DNA of 64,000 nucleotides from Anopheles merus. Taxonomy: Eukaryota; Arthropoda; Insecta; Diptera; Culicidae. The stretch spans positions 39,458,539 through 39,522,538 of the forward strand of contig NC_054085.1 in NCBI RefSeq assembly GCF_017562075.2, in the 5' to 3' direction. Shown here piece after piece: positions 1 to 13,003 of this stretch; the stretch's first letter is position 1, and every line of letters begins with the position of its first letter. The position numbers were made by a program, and so were the translations under genes. Under the pieces are notes generated by a model, which was given only the letters and a program-made list of their open reading frames with translations, was not told where the DNA came from and did not search any database.

Positions 1-1158
1 CGGCATGCGGCAGCGTTCACCTAGCGCGTGGAATTTATTTTTGGACGATTCCATTTTCATCCGACGATTCCGACGCGCGTCTCGTTTCTCTCGAGTCCTC
101 TCTTGAGCCCTCTCGTCTTGAGTGTAGCAGTCCCTAATGCCATTGCCAGATAACCAGAGTGCCATAACCGATGAGTAGGTGATTTAATGAAGACATTACT
201 ATCAATCGCTTATTGCTTCACGAGAAGGAGCGGTTTTCTCTTTCCTCGCTGCTGCCAGCTCATGAGGATATCATAATCGAGAGCACTTCTCGATTGCCAG
301 CGTGACGACGACGATGCAGCTACGGCACCAGCGGAACGGCTTCAGCAATTCGCTGGAATCTCTTTGATATGGTGATACGGTTAGAGGAATCCTCGGGCAC
401 GCGCTTTCGTTCATTAAATTCATAGATCAATTCTCACTCCATAAACGCTGAAAGGTGAACCCATCCCGAAACAGATTTAATGCACACCGCCGCAACCTGA
501 TTGATGCCGCACGCCGGGACGGTCTTTGAAAGGCATTCCCGCCTCGCACATTCATTTATCGGTGGATTGCACATTTTTGGACCATAGCGCACAAAGAAAG
601 CATGATAAGGTTACTTATGAGATTGCATTGCGCGTCGATGTTTGCTTTCGCATCAGCATGTTTCACTATTTTAGCCCGTGCGCACCCCGCAGTTTGCCAT
701 CGGCTCTCCCGCGTCATATTCCATTATTCACCACTATCTTTGCATGTGCCTGTTCGGGCATTTTATTTAATTTATGTTTAACTCCATTGTGTTCCCTGCT
801 ACACGAGATGCACTTTTTTTTCGTGTTCGCTCCATTCGCGCCAGCCCAACAATCCCGGGCACGGGTATGTTGCCAACACCGCCAAACGCCAAATTCATTT
901 GCATTACGTTCAATTTTAAATGTGCAAAAGAGGACCGGCACCGGACCGCCGAGTTGGCTCCTGTGTCCCCTGCCTTGGGATGCTGTACGGAATGCGAATA
1001 AAATTGAAACTCAGTGTTAAATGAAACGCTGCAAAACACACCACCGAACAGCGAAAGCAACAAACTGGCTCATGTTGGCCAGCATTCATCTCTTCCCAGG
1101 CGTGCACAAGGGACGCCGCTATCCCCGTTCGCGTGACCTCAACCTCTAGCTACCCGGT

Positions 1159-1166
<8 letters not shown>

Positions 1167-1206
<40 letters not shown>
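1167..1206. repeat. (CA)20 microsatellite
   Basis: Uninterrupted 40-bp CA run following a short CG alternation. Confidence 0.97.
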
Positions 1207-1207
<1 letters not shown>

Positions 1208-4200
1208 CACACATTGCATTGGATAATGACCGCGGAAAATGAAATAAAAATTCACTGATAAAACAGGGCAAACGGAACGGGAGCGTGCAACAACACAAAA
1301 AATGTGCTGGTGCCAAAGAAATAAAAGCAACGCGGCGGACCCGCGGGCCAATCTACATGACCGCCCACCCTGTCCCTCTCCGTGCCGGCGGTCTCTAGAT
1401 AGTGAACAACACACAAATGGAGCGACGCTTGCAAAAACAATACATAGACGCTTAAATGCACTTCTGCACTGCCCAGCACAAAGCTCGGTAACAATCACGA
1501 ACCTAGCGTGCTCCAGCGTCCCCTCCTCCGCTATGGCTTCACCACCCACCACCGGTAGATGCGCTATCCTATCTTTTGTGCCCTGTATGGCGCGCAGCAT
1601 GTTGCAACTGTGGCCGAATTCTCCCATTCTCTCGACCCCGCGTAAACTGTCAAAATGGTTCGTATTAATTTTGCATGTAAAATATTTTGTAAAATTTCAC
1701 GAAATCACACTGTCATGTACCGTTTATATCTCCTGCCCGAGCGCCCTCACCGTCACATTCGCCATCCCCGCCGTGCGGGGGGGATGTTGGAAAATGTTCC
1801 GTTTTAAAAATTAATGACCACAGCCTCGTTTGTCGTCCGGAAAGCGCAATAAAACACTCGCAAGGTACCGCGAAGCGAGTGGGACAGTGTTGGCGGTGGG
1901 AAAATCAATTTATTTTCCACCATCTCCACGACACGCGCAGCTCTCTCCCTGTGCCGGCGCGTACATTCAATCAATGTTAAAGCAATTAAACGATAAATTT
2001 TTGATTCCAAACGACAACAACGACAATTTTTGTGTGCCGTGCGCGGCGCCGCACCGTTACGTTCAATCTTCGACGAAAATCCGTGTCCGCTGCGGGTCTT
2101 TTCCATTGGGAGGCTTCGGCAAAAAAAAAAAAATGGGGATGACAAAACAAAAGAAACTGAAATCCGAAACCATCCCTTCGTCTGACGAAATTGGAGCTTT
2201 TGACGTGAAGCTTCTGCCACCGGCATAGAAGGAGCCCCCCTGGGGTGGGCGAATCATTTTGCTCATTCTTAAAAACATTGTTCCGGCTCTTCCGCCCATC
2301 GTCCTTGTCGTTGCCGTTCCTGTTTGATGTCTTCTGTTTTCGCATCTTTTGCTTCGCTACGGTAATGACAATAACTCATAATCAAAGAACGATAAGTCAA
2401 ATTTATTTGTCTCCTGTTACATCGCCGGCGTGACGATGCTGGGTTGTTTAGTGAACCAGTTCCGAGGTAAGGACAGTTCGGCATCCGAAAAGGCTCCTTA
2501 AGTGCCCGTACCGTGTTGGAATGCAAAATTTGGCCAACATTAATCATAAATCAACTCCATCTCGGGGACACTGGGAGACACTTTCATTCTCTCGCAGGGT
2601 TTTTTATACATGCCTTCATGGTACGGATGTATAAATTACACCGGTCAAGAAGGGAAAATATTAAACCTTGGAAAAGAATATAAAATAAAAGAGCTTTTTT
2701 CTCTGAATTTCACAAATAATTGTGTTTCTGTTTTGAAAACCATATCATGCTGGATTTAACCAGAAGGCTTAGAAACAAATACTAACGAAATAAATCCCGT
2801 GACAAGTGATATTTCGCTTCTCCTCACCTACATTCATCGCGTATCGACGTGCCCATCTCAAGCCAGCAAGAGAGAATGTCTTTGCATCGTTATCAATTTA
2901 ACATTGATGTGAAAACTACACTTTCCATTTAATGAATTTCCCTACCTGTAATTGAGTTAATTATCCAATACCAGATCTGCGTCGGAGCAGAGCCGCACCA
3001 GCACGAATTGCAGTGGGGGGAAACCAACCGACAACTATACAATCGTTTTCCACGTTCTGTGGTTTGTGCTGCGAGCAAACCGACAGCAAGCCTCCCTTCA
3101 TTGCCTAACGATTCGTCGTGCGGAAAAGTTTCCGCTCTCTTCAGCTCCCACTCCCGAAGGCGTATGGGAAACTTGATATCGGGCGGTGTAAGAGAGCGAA
3201 CGACATCGATTAAAGTTTGTCGATTGTTGACATCGGCAATATTTTGCGGCAACGGAAGGCTTCATGGAATTCTCATCAACTCGCTTGCCGCTGAATGCCG
3301 CCCGCAAGGCACGGGTTGGTTTGTAATCGGTGGTACGGGGCCACGAATTGCGATACTATGCGGACCGCAACCCGACAGGTCTCGGTAGGACTTGTCAAAC
3401 AAACCCGGGAACACGGGACGACGCCCTCGAGGGTTCGCCGGGAAATCAACCTTTAATAGCCGGTTTTATAGCGGCGTTGAATACGGCGATGCTGACTGCG
3501 ATTCACAGTACACAGGCCCACTGGTACAGGTGTTAAAGCAATCATAGGCACTTTAAAATATTAATACCCCGCTGTAATTAAGTAAGGCCAATGGTGACAA
3601 CCCACACACGACCCACTTCCCCGGTGTGTGAATGTGCTAGAACCGAAGGACGCACGGTTAAAAACTACTGATTACACCAACCAAATGTGGTGCGTGTTAA
3701 TTGGGTCCTTAATTAAAGTTCCTACGAAAAATGGGGTAAAATAATTCGAGACTTCGTTAAAGATTTCCCAAAAGCATTATCAGTGCGCCAAGTGCCGAAA
3801 CCGAAATATGATAGCGCTGCTGGTAGGGTGGGATGGAACGGGAACGGATTCTTCTGCCGAGGATTCTTGGGGTGTAGGGTTTACCGAATGGTCCAAGCGG
3901 CAGGCGGCAGAACTTCCAGCACTTGCATTTGAGCTTGTGCTTCAGTAAATTTAACTTACAAATTTCCCCAAATGTTCATGATGCTCCCAACCTAGACCCA
4001 ACAGTCGAAAGACAAACCACAGCCGGAGTAGTGCCTGCAGGGTGTGCTGTAGAATTTCGTAAGCCGCTTTACCAACCCACCGCCCCGGTACGATACGATG
4101 TAAGCAGCTGCAACCAGTAATGCACCCTAAATTGCATATGCTTATTTGTGAACCACTTTACCGGATCTGGCATAGTTAGCAGGGGCCGGCAGACGACGCG

Positions 4201-5819
4201 CAAGCATCTGCACCCGGGAGTGCAAACGGAAGAAAGGGAGATTGCAATGAGAAGAATCGATGGAATGGAATTTGTAGCCGCAGCCGTTCTGGAGCGCTTT
4301 GTGGAGCATAAAAGTTTATCCAGCCACCTCACATCACGCCCACGCTCGTTGCATTCTCCCCCAAGCTGGCTAGCTGGCTAAAAGTTGCAATGTGGCATGA
4401 TTTACTACTAACCACTCCAAAAACTTGGCGAATTCACATCGAAGTCGTCTGCCTCGCTCTCTCGGCTCGGGCTTTTCCGCAGAGAAAAACAGGAGAAACA
4501 GAACCGCTCAGACTCGCCCACACCCACACACACGTACGCGTTGGTGTGCCGGAAGTGTAGGAATTTATGGACAGTGAAAAATAATTTCACCGAAATACGC
4601 CACCAAGCGAGTTATGCGCTTGAGCTCCATCCAGTACCGGGCCAGCGCGCTTAGTTGTGGGTGACATCGTTGTACTAGCTGCGACGAGGATGAGCCATGG
4701 GGATGGGGAGGGGAGAGGGAGTTCTATTGCCCCGACCGATCTCGCGTTGCGTGCCCTTACTGTCCTTGGTGCCCTTGCTCGAACCCACGCAGTCCGGGAT
4801 GCAGAACAGAGGGAAAACGATTTTCCCAAAACCGAAACGTGCCCGCATACGCCTTTCCCTCGTTGCTGACCGGCGAAGCCTTCCCATCGAAAAAGGAAAG
4901 TTGACCGAATATTTCATTATGTTTATTGTTTTCCAACCGACCTATTCTCGCTGGCTCCTCGCTCGCTGATGGGCTTATATGGGTATTGGCGAAGGCCGTT
5001 CGCAGGACACAGCCCGTCGTCCCGGAGGAGGAATGCTTGTTTGCTTGTGGGGGCTTTTGGGGGAAAGGGCACGAAAGACAACGAAAGCGAGTAATCACAC
5101 TGAGGGAAAGGGAGGGTAGGGTGTACTGAGAACGACGTAAGCATTTGCCAGAGAAGTCACGCAGGCGTCGGTGCTAGCACGCTTTCCACGCTTGCCGTGG
5201 AGCCCAACGGGTCGGTTGGGGGTTGGACGCAAAGGATGAACGAACGAAGACAGCGCTGCGAAGCAACCGGTATGGCGTGCGGCTCTGTCTGATGGCACGA
5301 AAACCAATTCCAGCAGCAGTCGAGGCGGTGTTGTACTTGTTTGTCCTACATTTAGTCTAACCGAACCCTCTTCACTCTCTGTATGTATGCGCCCATAAAA
5401 CGAACGACCGTACGGCCGAAGGAGCGAACGAGCAAGCAAACAACGGAGAAAAACCAACGCCACCCGACTTTTGCGCTTACTTCTTGGCTTCCGTGACGTT
5501 CTTATCGGGGGAGCTTCTCCTCGGTGCTTTCAAATTAAAGCAGCTATTTGATGAGGTTGATTATTTTTGGGTTCTATGTTCTTTTTTTCCAACTTTGCAA
5601 AAGGGTTGAGTGCTCACAGCATTACATACATCTTTAAACGCTACTGCGTATCGATGGTTTCCTTTGCTTAAAAGAGGATTATGGTGCATTTTTATATTCA
5701 ACACCACAGTAGACTAGGCAACGTAATTTGCTACAAACCGTTATTGGGCTAAATTAAAGTCCTGCCTGATGAGCCCGCTGGCAAGTTGACGATCCCTGCC
5801 GCACTGTGAAAGACATTGC

Positions 5820-5882
5820 TGCTCACCCTCATGCTCACCAGTGGTGAATTTTATGTTCATTGCTCACTGCTCACATGCTCAC
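5820..5882. repeat. Cluster of five TGCTCAC motifs
   Basis: Exact TGCTCAC at 5820, 5832, 5861, 5868 and 5876, all in the same orientation. Spacing is irregular apart from a back-to-back pair. Confidence 0.85.
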
Positions 5883-8498
5883 CACAGCGCCTGTCAGTGT
5901 GGTGGTGAAAACATGACATTTGATTGCTGACAACACACACACACACACTGCCAGCAACAGTGTGTGGCAGAGGCAGCATAAACGACGGGGCCTGCCGAGG
6001 CCGTATGCTGGCCGTTGTTTACGAACGCTCGCAACGTTCTTACCCGAGAGCAACGCGCCACTTGCCGGTCGGTCGGTCGGCGTACAAGCGATTGCATAAC
6101 CAGCTTAGCGTGTTTAGCATAATGCTGGCATTGATGCGCTTCCACCGCGCGCGCTTGGGCATGGCACGGCGTGTCAGAAATTGTGTCATGCTCGGCTTCT
6201 TCGCAGCCAGAATCAACAGAGAGAAAGTAAAAAAAAAAACAACGGTGCGAGAGAGTGAACGAGCCGCACGGAGGGACCGACAGGCGAAATTCTTTGCAAA
6301 TATACTGACTCCATGCCGACATTCCGCCGAAAACCAAAAAAAACCCTCGTCAAACGAAGGCGCGTCTCCTGGCGTTGGCACAAGCAAAATACACACACGT
6401 ACACACATGCACACACACATATACTGCCAATGTCCCAGGCATTTCTCGCTAGGCTCTCGAGAGCAGTGGCTGAATATTTTAATGTCGAAAGTTTTCCGTC
6501 TCCCAGCAGATATTAGAATTTCAGACACGTCATTGATGTTGAGTCAAAAGTGTTCCAATTAAGACACACACACACACAGCTCTTCACGCGCCCACACGTG
6601 CCCACTGCATGTTTCCCGCCATCCTTGGCAATGTGTAGCTTTTCCCGCTTCCTTCTGCTCGGCGTACTGAGAGGGACGGGCGTGGACTAATAGCCTAACC
6701 GAATTAGGAGCCACCGTTGCCAGAGAGCTGCCGGAGAGCCTCGCCGGAGGTTTTGGTAGCCAAACCAACAAACTTAGTACACTCAACGACACCTTAGGAT
6801 GTCATAAAATTTGCTCTTCTGCACAACAAACAAACCGTGGTGGAGGGCGACCGCGTCGAAGGGAGCAGCAGGCATGCAAGAACTCACCTCAACGGTGGGC
6901 CCACAGTTGCTGCGCCGCCAAACGTGCAGCATGTTATGCAAAAACCACAACATCCGAAAAACTGTCTACTTTCAGGGCAGGAAAAGTTTTCGGGAACGGG
7001 TCGTGCACTGTCGCACAATTAGAGGGTCTAATATGCTTAGAAATTATTGCCTCAAGTTTTACACATCATATTCATGAGTGCAAATATCGCTGCTGCAAAT
7101 GTGCCGCTCTCGTTCCTCGGTACCGGGGACGTACGCGGGCAATGATTTCAGAAGAAATTTTAAAGATATCCTGAGTTTGTGTAACTTACTTTACACTTGG
7201 CACATACAATTTCACCACCAAGGCAAACCGTTTGAGATGCACTTTGTACACAGATACTAGTTTGTTCCGACAGTTTGCATTATTTCCACTCGCAAATGGT
7301 AGTGCAAACGCGATCCCTACGACGCAGCGCCAGCTCAACTACTGCGTCCCTATTGGCCCACGGAAATGAAGTGCTGTGGAATGTTCATTTCTTTCTGGGT
7401 ACGGTACGGTCCACGGCCCTCGGCACGGGGAACTCCTGACCAACGACGGCTTGTTTTACCGAAAATATGTGCACTGGCAGTTTGTTAGTAAACTTCCGAA
7501 CAAATTGCCAGAGTTTCGTGTACGATCTTGCACTGGCAGTATCCTCGCTTGCTCCGGCCTTCTCTCTTTTCTCCGAACTGCCCCCACACGCGCTGTCACA
7601 TGAAACGAACCATTTTTGTGTGTTTGTACGCTGTGCCTTTGTGTGTGAAGGTATGTGGCAGTGGTTGGCAAAATACTAGCGAGCAGCCCAAACATTTCAT
7701 CTCATCTCGAGTGTTATTATTGTTAGTCAGCATGTTTTCAAACAACGACCAGCCGGGGCGACGCCACACTCCCGGCTACCCAGCATGCGCCGCCTACACA
7801 TGGACGCCGATGCTTGGGAAAGTTATCTCACTTTTCCGACACTCGCAGCATCACCGCACTTGCCACTCTCCCTCTCCGCGTTCCACTCCATCGCTTGCAA
7901 GCGCACACACCCTCTAGAAACGCGAACCACCCAGTGGCGGTGTCTGGAAAATTCGTATCTTTGACAACGTGCCGCTGATAAGAATCCCATCCAACTCGTC
8001 CCGTTTGCTTTCCCTGTTCTACTCTCTCTCTCTCTCTCACACACACACATACACAGTACTTTTGACGGTTTGTGCCTGTCGCTGGCTTCGACTCGGTGCC
8101 GTCAAAAAGTCAAAAGTCTTTCTCGCTTTCTGCCCTGTTCTTTTATCTCTCTCTCTCTCTCAGTCCTGTTTGGCTTGGTCCAACTTTTCACCCTGCACTT
8201 TTGCGCATCACACGCCCTTGCGTATGTGAACTGAATGTCGCGCACTCGTACGCGAAGACGTATGGGGGAAAAGGGCCAAACTTTACCTTTATCGTTTCGC
8301 TACGAGACACTACGGCCGAGCGCAACCAGCAGCGAGCAAAAGTTTGATAAAATTATAAAGATGCCAAAAATTATTATTGTTATTATTATTATCATGGGAT
8401 CTTTATTGAAGCCATCCTTATTTGTATCATTTGCTTCGGGCACGCGAGAGACGATCAAGGCGATCAGGTCGCGTACGACCCACACTTCTCATTGCGAA

Positions 8499-8535
8499 CC
8501 ATCACCACCACCACCATCATCACCATCGTCATCAT
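8499..8535. repeat. ACC/ATC trinucleotide repeat
   Basis: Mixed CCA and TCA units over about 37 bp. Confidence 0.9.
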
Positions 8536-9321
8536 GAGACCGTTTCATCTCTTTTCAACTCGAAATGATACGATTCGAAACTTTACTCCCGCCGCAAAGC
8601 ACCGAGCGATAAAAAAGCAAAATCGAGCAAACGGCTGCTCCTGTTGAGAAAATTGTGAACTTTTCTGCCAGCCCTTCCCCCTTTGCGGGAGCAAATGGTG
8701 GAGGATAATTTTCCAAGCGAATTAAGAAGAAGCTTTTGAGTTTGCTTCGGGTTTTTTTTTCTTCTCTTTTGGTTCGGCTCATTCTTTCCTTTTCAACATT
8801 ATTTTCATCCTTCCGTCATGGCACGTTCCGCCGCCCGTTCAGCGTGTCGCCCGAAATTCAAGGCAAAATCAATATTCAAACCAAATGAAAATTCATTGTG
8901 GCGATAAAACTTTCACCGAGCTCAGGCCAGCGAAATCATCGGATCGGTATCGTGTCGGAGTGAGCGGGAAGCAATTGGTGACGCAAGGAGGGGCTGGCTG
9001 CTGGTGGTTGTGGATGACTCTCGGATTTCCCAAACTTGCGATAAATTTTTGCCACCGCGACCTGCCGTCTGCATGCCATGGCACACAGTGTGTGTGTGTG
9101 TGTGACCCTGCACACCACCATTGCAATGGCGCACTTGGAAAACTGCGTCCACTTGCACTGGCACGGTCCAGGCTGCCGCCGCTGCTGGTAGGGAATTTAT
9201 GCTTTGCAGCGGGATGACAACTTAATGGCACTCCAGTTGCCGTATGAGATAAAAATTTCCTCTCAACTGCCGCTCTTTTCGGCGTCAGCGGTAAGATAAA
9301 TATGTACCACCAGCCCGGACC

Positions 9322-9347
9322 GTGTGTGTGTGTGTGTGTGTGTGTGT
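9322..9347. repeat. (GT)13 microsatellite
   Basis: Uninterrupted 26-bp GT run. Confidence 0.95.
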
Positions 9348-10372
9348 CGGGACAGCGAATAATAGCAGCGAGATAGCACAGAGGGTCAACGCACCAGATG
9401 GTCAGCAAATCAGGCAGAGGAAGAAACAAAAAAGGAAATGTCAGGAAATTTCACATCGTAGAGCTGGTGGAGTGGGCAAGGGACCCGAATGGCACCGTGT
9501 GGCTTTCGGCCTTAATTTTCCACCAATAGTCATTAGCGTGGGGTTTGAGAAGGTCACGCAATGCTGTAAAATGGCTAATTAGCCGGACCATCTTAAAGGG
9601 AATGAAAGGCCCGTACCGATAGGCGTGTGATGTGGTGCAAAAAAGTAACATTAAATTTCGCTTCCGTTCCATGATTTCGTGTACTCCGCAGCACTCAGCT
9701 CACTGCACCGTGCACAAGTGCAGTCAACATATTGATTAACGATGGTCAGAATAATGTCACACCCTTTGTCAGGCAGCATGATGCATACACATTACACGCC
9801 CGCTTCGCCGATGATGATGAGTTTTCAATAGCAAGTCAAGCAAGGCAAGCGGAGAGCAAAAAAGACTCCTGCCTCAATCATGGAAAACGCATCGCCCGTT
9901 CCCCTGTCCCTCGTCACATGACGCCTAGAACAGTTTTTGTGCACCGTTGCACAAACAATTTACAAGCTCTCAATCACTTTCGCCCGCTTCCTCACGCACC
10001 GGCCCGCCATCGGTCTGACCCGTCTGACAACCGCTCTTGTTTGAACAACTGTCATTACCAGCTCGGCACACGTGGACTGCACCACCCAGATGCAAAAACT
10101 CGGTCCCTGCCCATACCGGACACATAATTAGTGCCAATCAATGCGATCGCCATTCCGCACACACCGCACCAAGCGCGCCATCGAGGGGTGTCATAATAGG
10201 CAGGACAGCATCCGACACGTTCCCTCCGGACGGACCCTCCGTTAATGTGTTCGCACTCTCTGCTTGTGTGCGCACTCCAGTGTCCCTCACCCTACTGCTA
10301 GCTAAACTCGGCGCAAATCCAATGTGCCGCAAACACCAACCGAACACCGACTGTTATTATTTGATTGCGATT

Positions 10373-10380
10373 TATCGATA
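10373..10380. promoter_or_regulatory. DRE motif TATCGATA
   Basis: Perfect DREF/BEAF-type palindrome. Three overlapping or nearby ATCGAT motifs follow at 10741-10763. Function is inferred from motif knowledge in flies. Confidence 0.3.
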
Positions 10381-11959
10381 AAAATTAATATTTGATTTAT
10401 GCTGATTTGTGCCAGCGCTGAAGGTTAGCCCGATTCCGTTTATCGCCCACAGTCGGAGTGGTAGAGTTGTGTTTTGCCTCTATTTTCTAACCAAACAACA
10501 CTGAGCGACGACGTACTGAGTGGGACTTTCCAGCGGCGAGTGGTACATGTGCTTTCCTCCTTTTTTTATCCACCGTGCATGCTGCAACGCGCTGCAAATA
10601 CAATTATAGCACGGTCTAATCCAATCGAATTCTTCACACCACCCAGATTCGCTTACAACGTTCGTCTGAATTTTGTTGCGCTCAAGAGAGATACCTCTGC
10701 CACTGCAACACTCTTTGCGCAAAAATACGCACGAGCGACGATCGATTGAAGCGATCGATCGATATCGGTTTGCACCGCTCTCGTCTAACGAAGGAAAGCC
10801 GGGTTTGAATTTAATAAACATCAACATAAATTTCAATCTCTAAATAGCGTCCCATAAATTGAATCCGCGAAATCCGTGCACAAATCCACACGGACACCCC
10901 TCGGCCGTCACTGCTGGAAATTACGCAGCAATTCAAACTTCAACTATGCTACAACACATTCTTGCGAAATCTAGGAAATGAGATACAGGGAAAGCTGAAT
11001 AAGGTTGCTCTTTTTTACGTGTCGGCAAAAAATGCAGAAAAACGCGACACACGCACGTTTGGTGGTGGAATTATTCTGCCAGCATCATGCCGCTCGAACG
11101 CTCAAATGTAACAAGAGGTAGAAATAGCTAATCTACACCATCACCACAAATTCAGCCACAAACGAAGGAGAAGAAGAAAAAAAAAACACGACATAAAAAC
11201 TCTGTCAATTCAGATTCAATTTTCACCCATCGTGACCGCCCAATGCCGGCGCCGAATAGCGCACTGTCGCACGCGTTCCGATTCATTGCTTACGCTCCCC
11301 CCGGCAGCCTTGACGCGAGACCTGCAAGGTGTCGTCATCTTATGCATCGCCCACAAGATTCGCGCGATTCGAGAGGTCTCGATAAAAGATTGAATACTGC
11401 CGCAGAAAGAAAATCCGAAAAATGAGGCATCGCTAACGATGGGAGTGAAAGATTTCCATCCGCCCTTTCCCACTCGAACACACACAAACACACACAATAG
11501 CACACAGCCAGGCATAGCCAGGGCAACTTTTGGCTCCACAGGCCCCGTCGATGGTGCGGTTGTTTTTGTTGACTTTGACGATAAATCGATTTCGATCCGC
11601 GCGGCTCAGCAAACTCTCGCCAAACCTGATCCACGGAATGTGTCGCTTTTCGCGGTCGTCAAAGTAAGCTTATTGAGCGTGCACCAATGGGGCGTCTGAG
11701 GTGTAAGTAAGTAGCTCGTTGAACAGCGGCATACCACCGTTCGCCATGCTGTCGCCTATTGGCGTGATTCGCGATGGGAATGGAAAAACATTTTTCGCAC
11801 AATCAGTGCGCTCAACCACCACCGACTCCCAGGCCAAGTCCCAGCGGAAATGAAGCGAGATATTTTGCAAATTTTGTTTTGCGTTCAATTGACTTAGTTT
11901 TGGCCCTTGGCAATTTGCTTGATCGTCCTTCAAAAAGGTCCTTCAAACAACGAAAACCA

Positions 11960-11971
11960 AGAGAGAGAGAA

Positions 11972-12002
<31 letters not shown>

Positions 12003-12034
12003 AAGAGAGAGCGAGAAATCAGAGAGAAAGGAGG
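11960..12034. repeat. GA-rich purine tract
   Basis: About 75 bp, almost all purine, mainly GA and GAAA units. Such tracts can bind GAGA factor and can form triplex DNA. Confidence 0.9.
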
Positions 12035-12979
12035 AGCGATGATAAAATTGATCCAAAGTTTCCCCTTAATCATAAAATTAATAAACGCAAATGTATGTTT
12101 ACATAAGTTCTGAATCGAAAAGAGCAGCTATGCATGGTAAGCATCGATAATAAGCACGCTCGTCCTCGTTCCGGATTGATTCCACACTTCATTCACATAA
12201 TTTAACCCAATTCATAACAAGATTTGCTCCTACACTCTAATGCATAGCGAATCCTGCCGTGCATGATACGACCCCTAGCGGTAACATGCTGACACGCTCC
12301 AACGACTACACAACTCTCTAAGCCCGGGATAGTTCTTCCCGCCATCGGCCGTAACGTAGCAGCATCAACGAGCAGGACATTCCTCGAGATCAGTCGAAAG
12401 CTGCTGCAGCATGATGGCAGCATCGCCTATGTGCATCGGGCGACTTGAAAGAAGGAAAAATAGCAAAGATAAATAACGTCACCGGGCCGTATCGTCCTCG
12501 CGCGAGGATGCAGCCCCATCGCCGTAGTTCCTAGCGACTGTCAAAGGTTTCGCTTTAAGCCGACGGTAGTGGAGTGCGAGAAAAAAGTGATAGTGCAAAT
12601 ATTTGATATACTTTATGCACAAGCTCGCTCCCGTCTCCATCACACATCCTACATTTTCCTTTCAGAAGGAAAGTGCGAGAGAGAGAGAGATGGAGAGAGA
12701 AAGCTAGATAGAGATAGCCGTTGGCCGCGTGCTCTGTTGACATGATTTTCCGTTAATCTGCCTGTCCTATAAATTGCGCCGGTCGACCTAATAAATAAAG
12801 CGATCCAACTTTCTGCGCTTCCGCATGACGACCCGAGTGGATGGCGATGGATGCAATAGTTGGCCGCAAATGACCCCACCTCATTGGGGCGCACAGGCAC
12901 GGATCAAGCCCACAGATACGTTCGTACGGTCAATCTCTGTGGCACAGGATGTGGCGGGCCAGTGGACGGAAAAAAGTCG

Positions 12980-13003
12980 CACACACACACACACACACAC
13001 ACA
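12980..13003. repeat. (CA)12 microsatellite
   Basis: 24-bp CA run, extended imperfectly by TACACA. Confidence 0.95.

Noticed and set aside
5924..6562. Plus-strand open frame of 212 codons
   Set aside because: It includes CA-repeat-encoded Thr/His runs and an Arg-rich, unstructured composition. The opposite strand is equally open. There are no splice signals or family features, and the length fits the tail of chance ORFs here.
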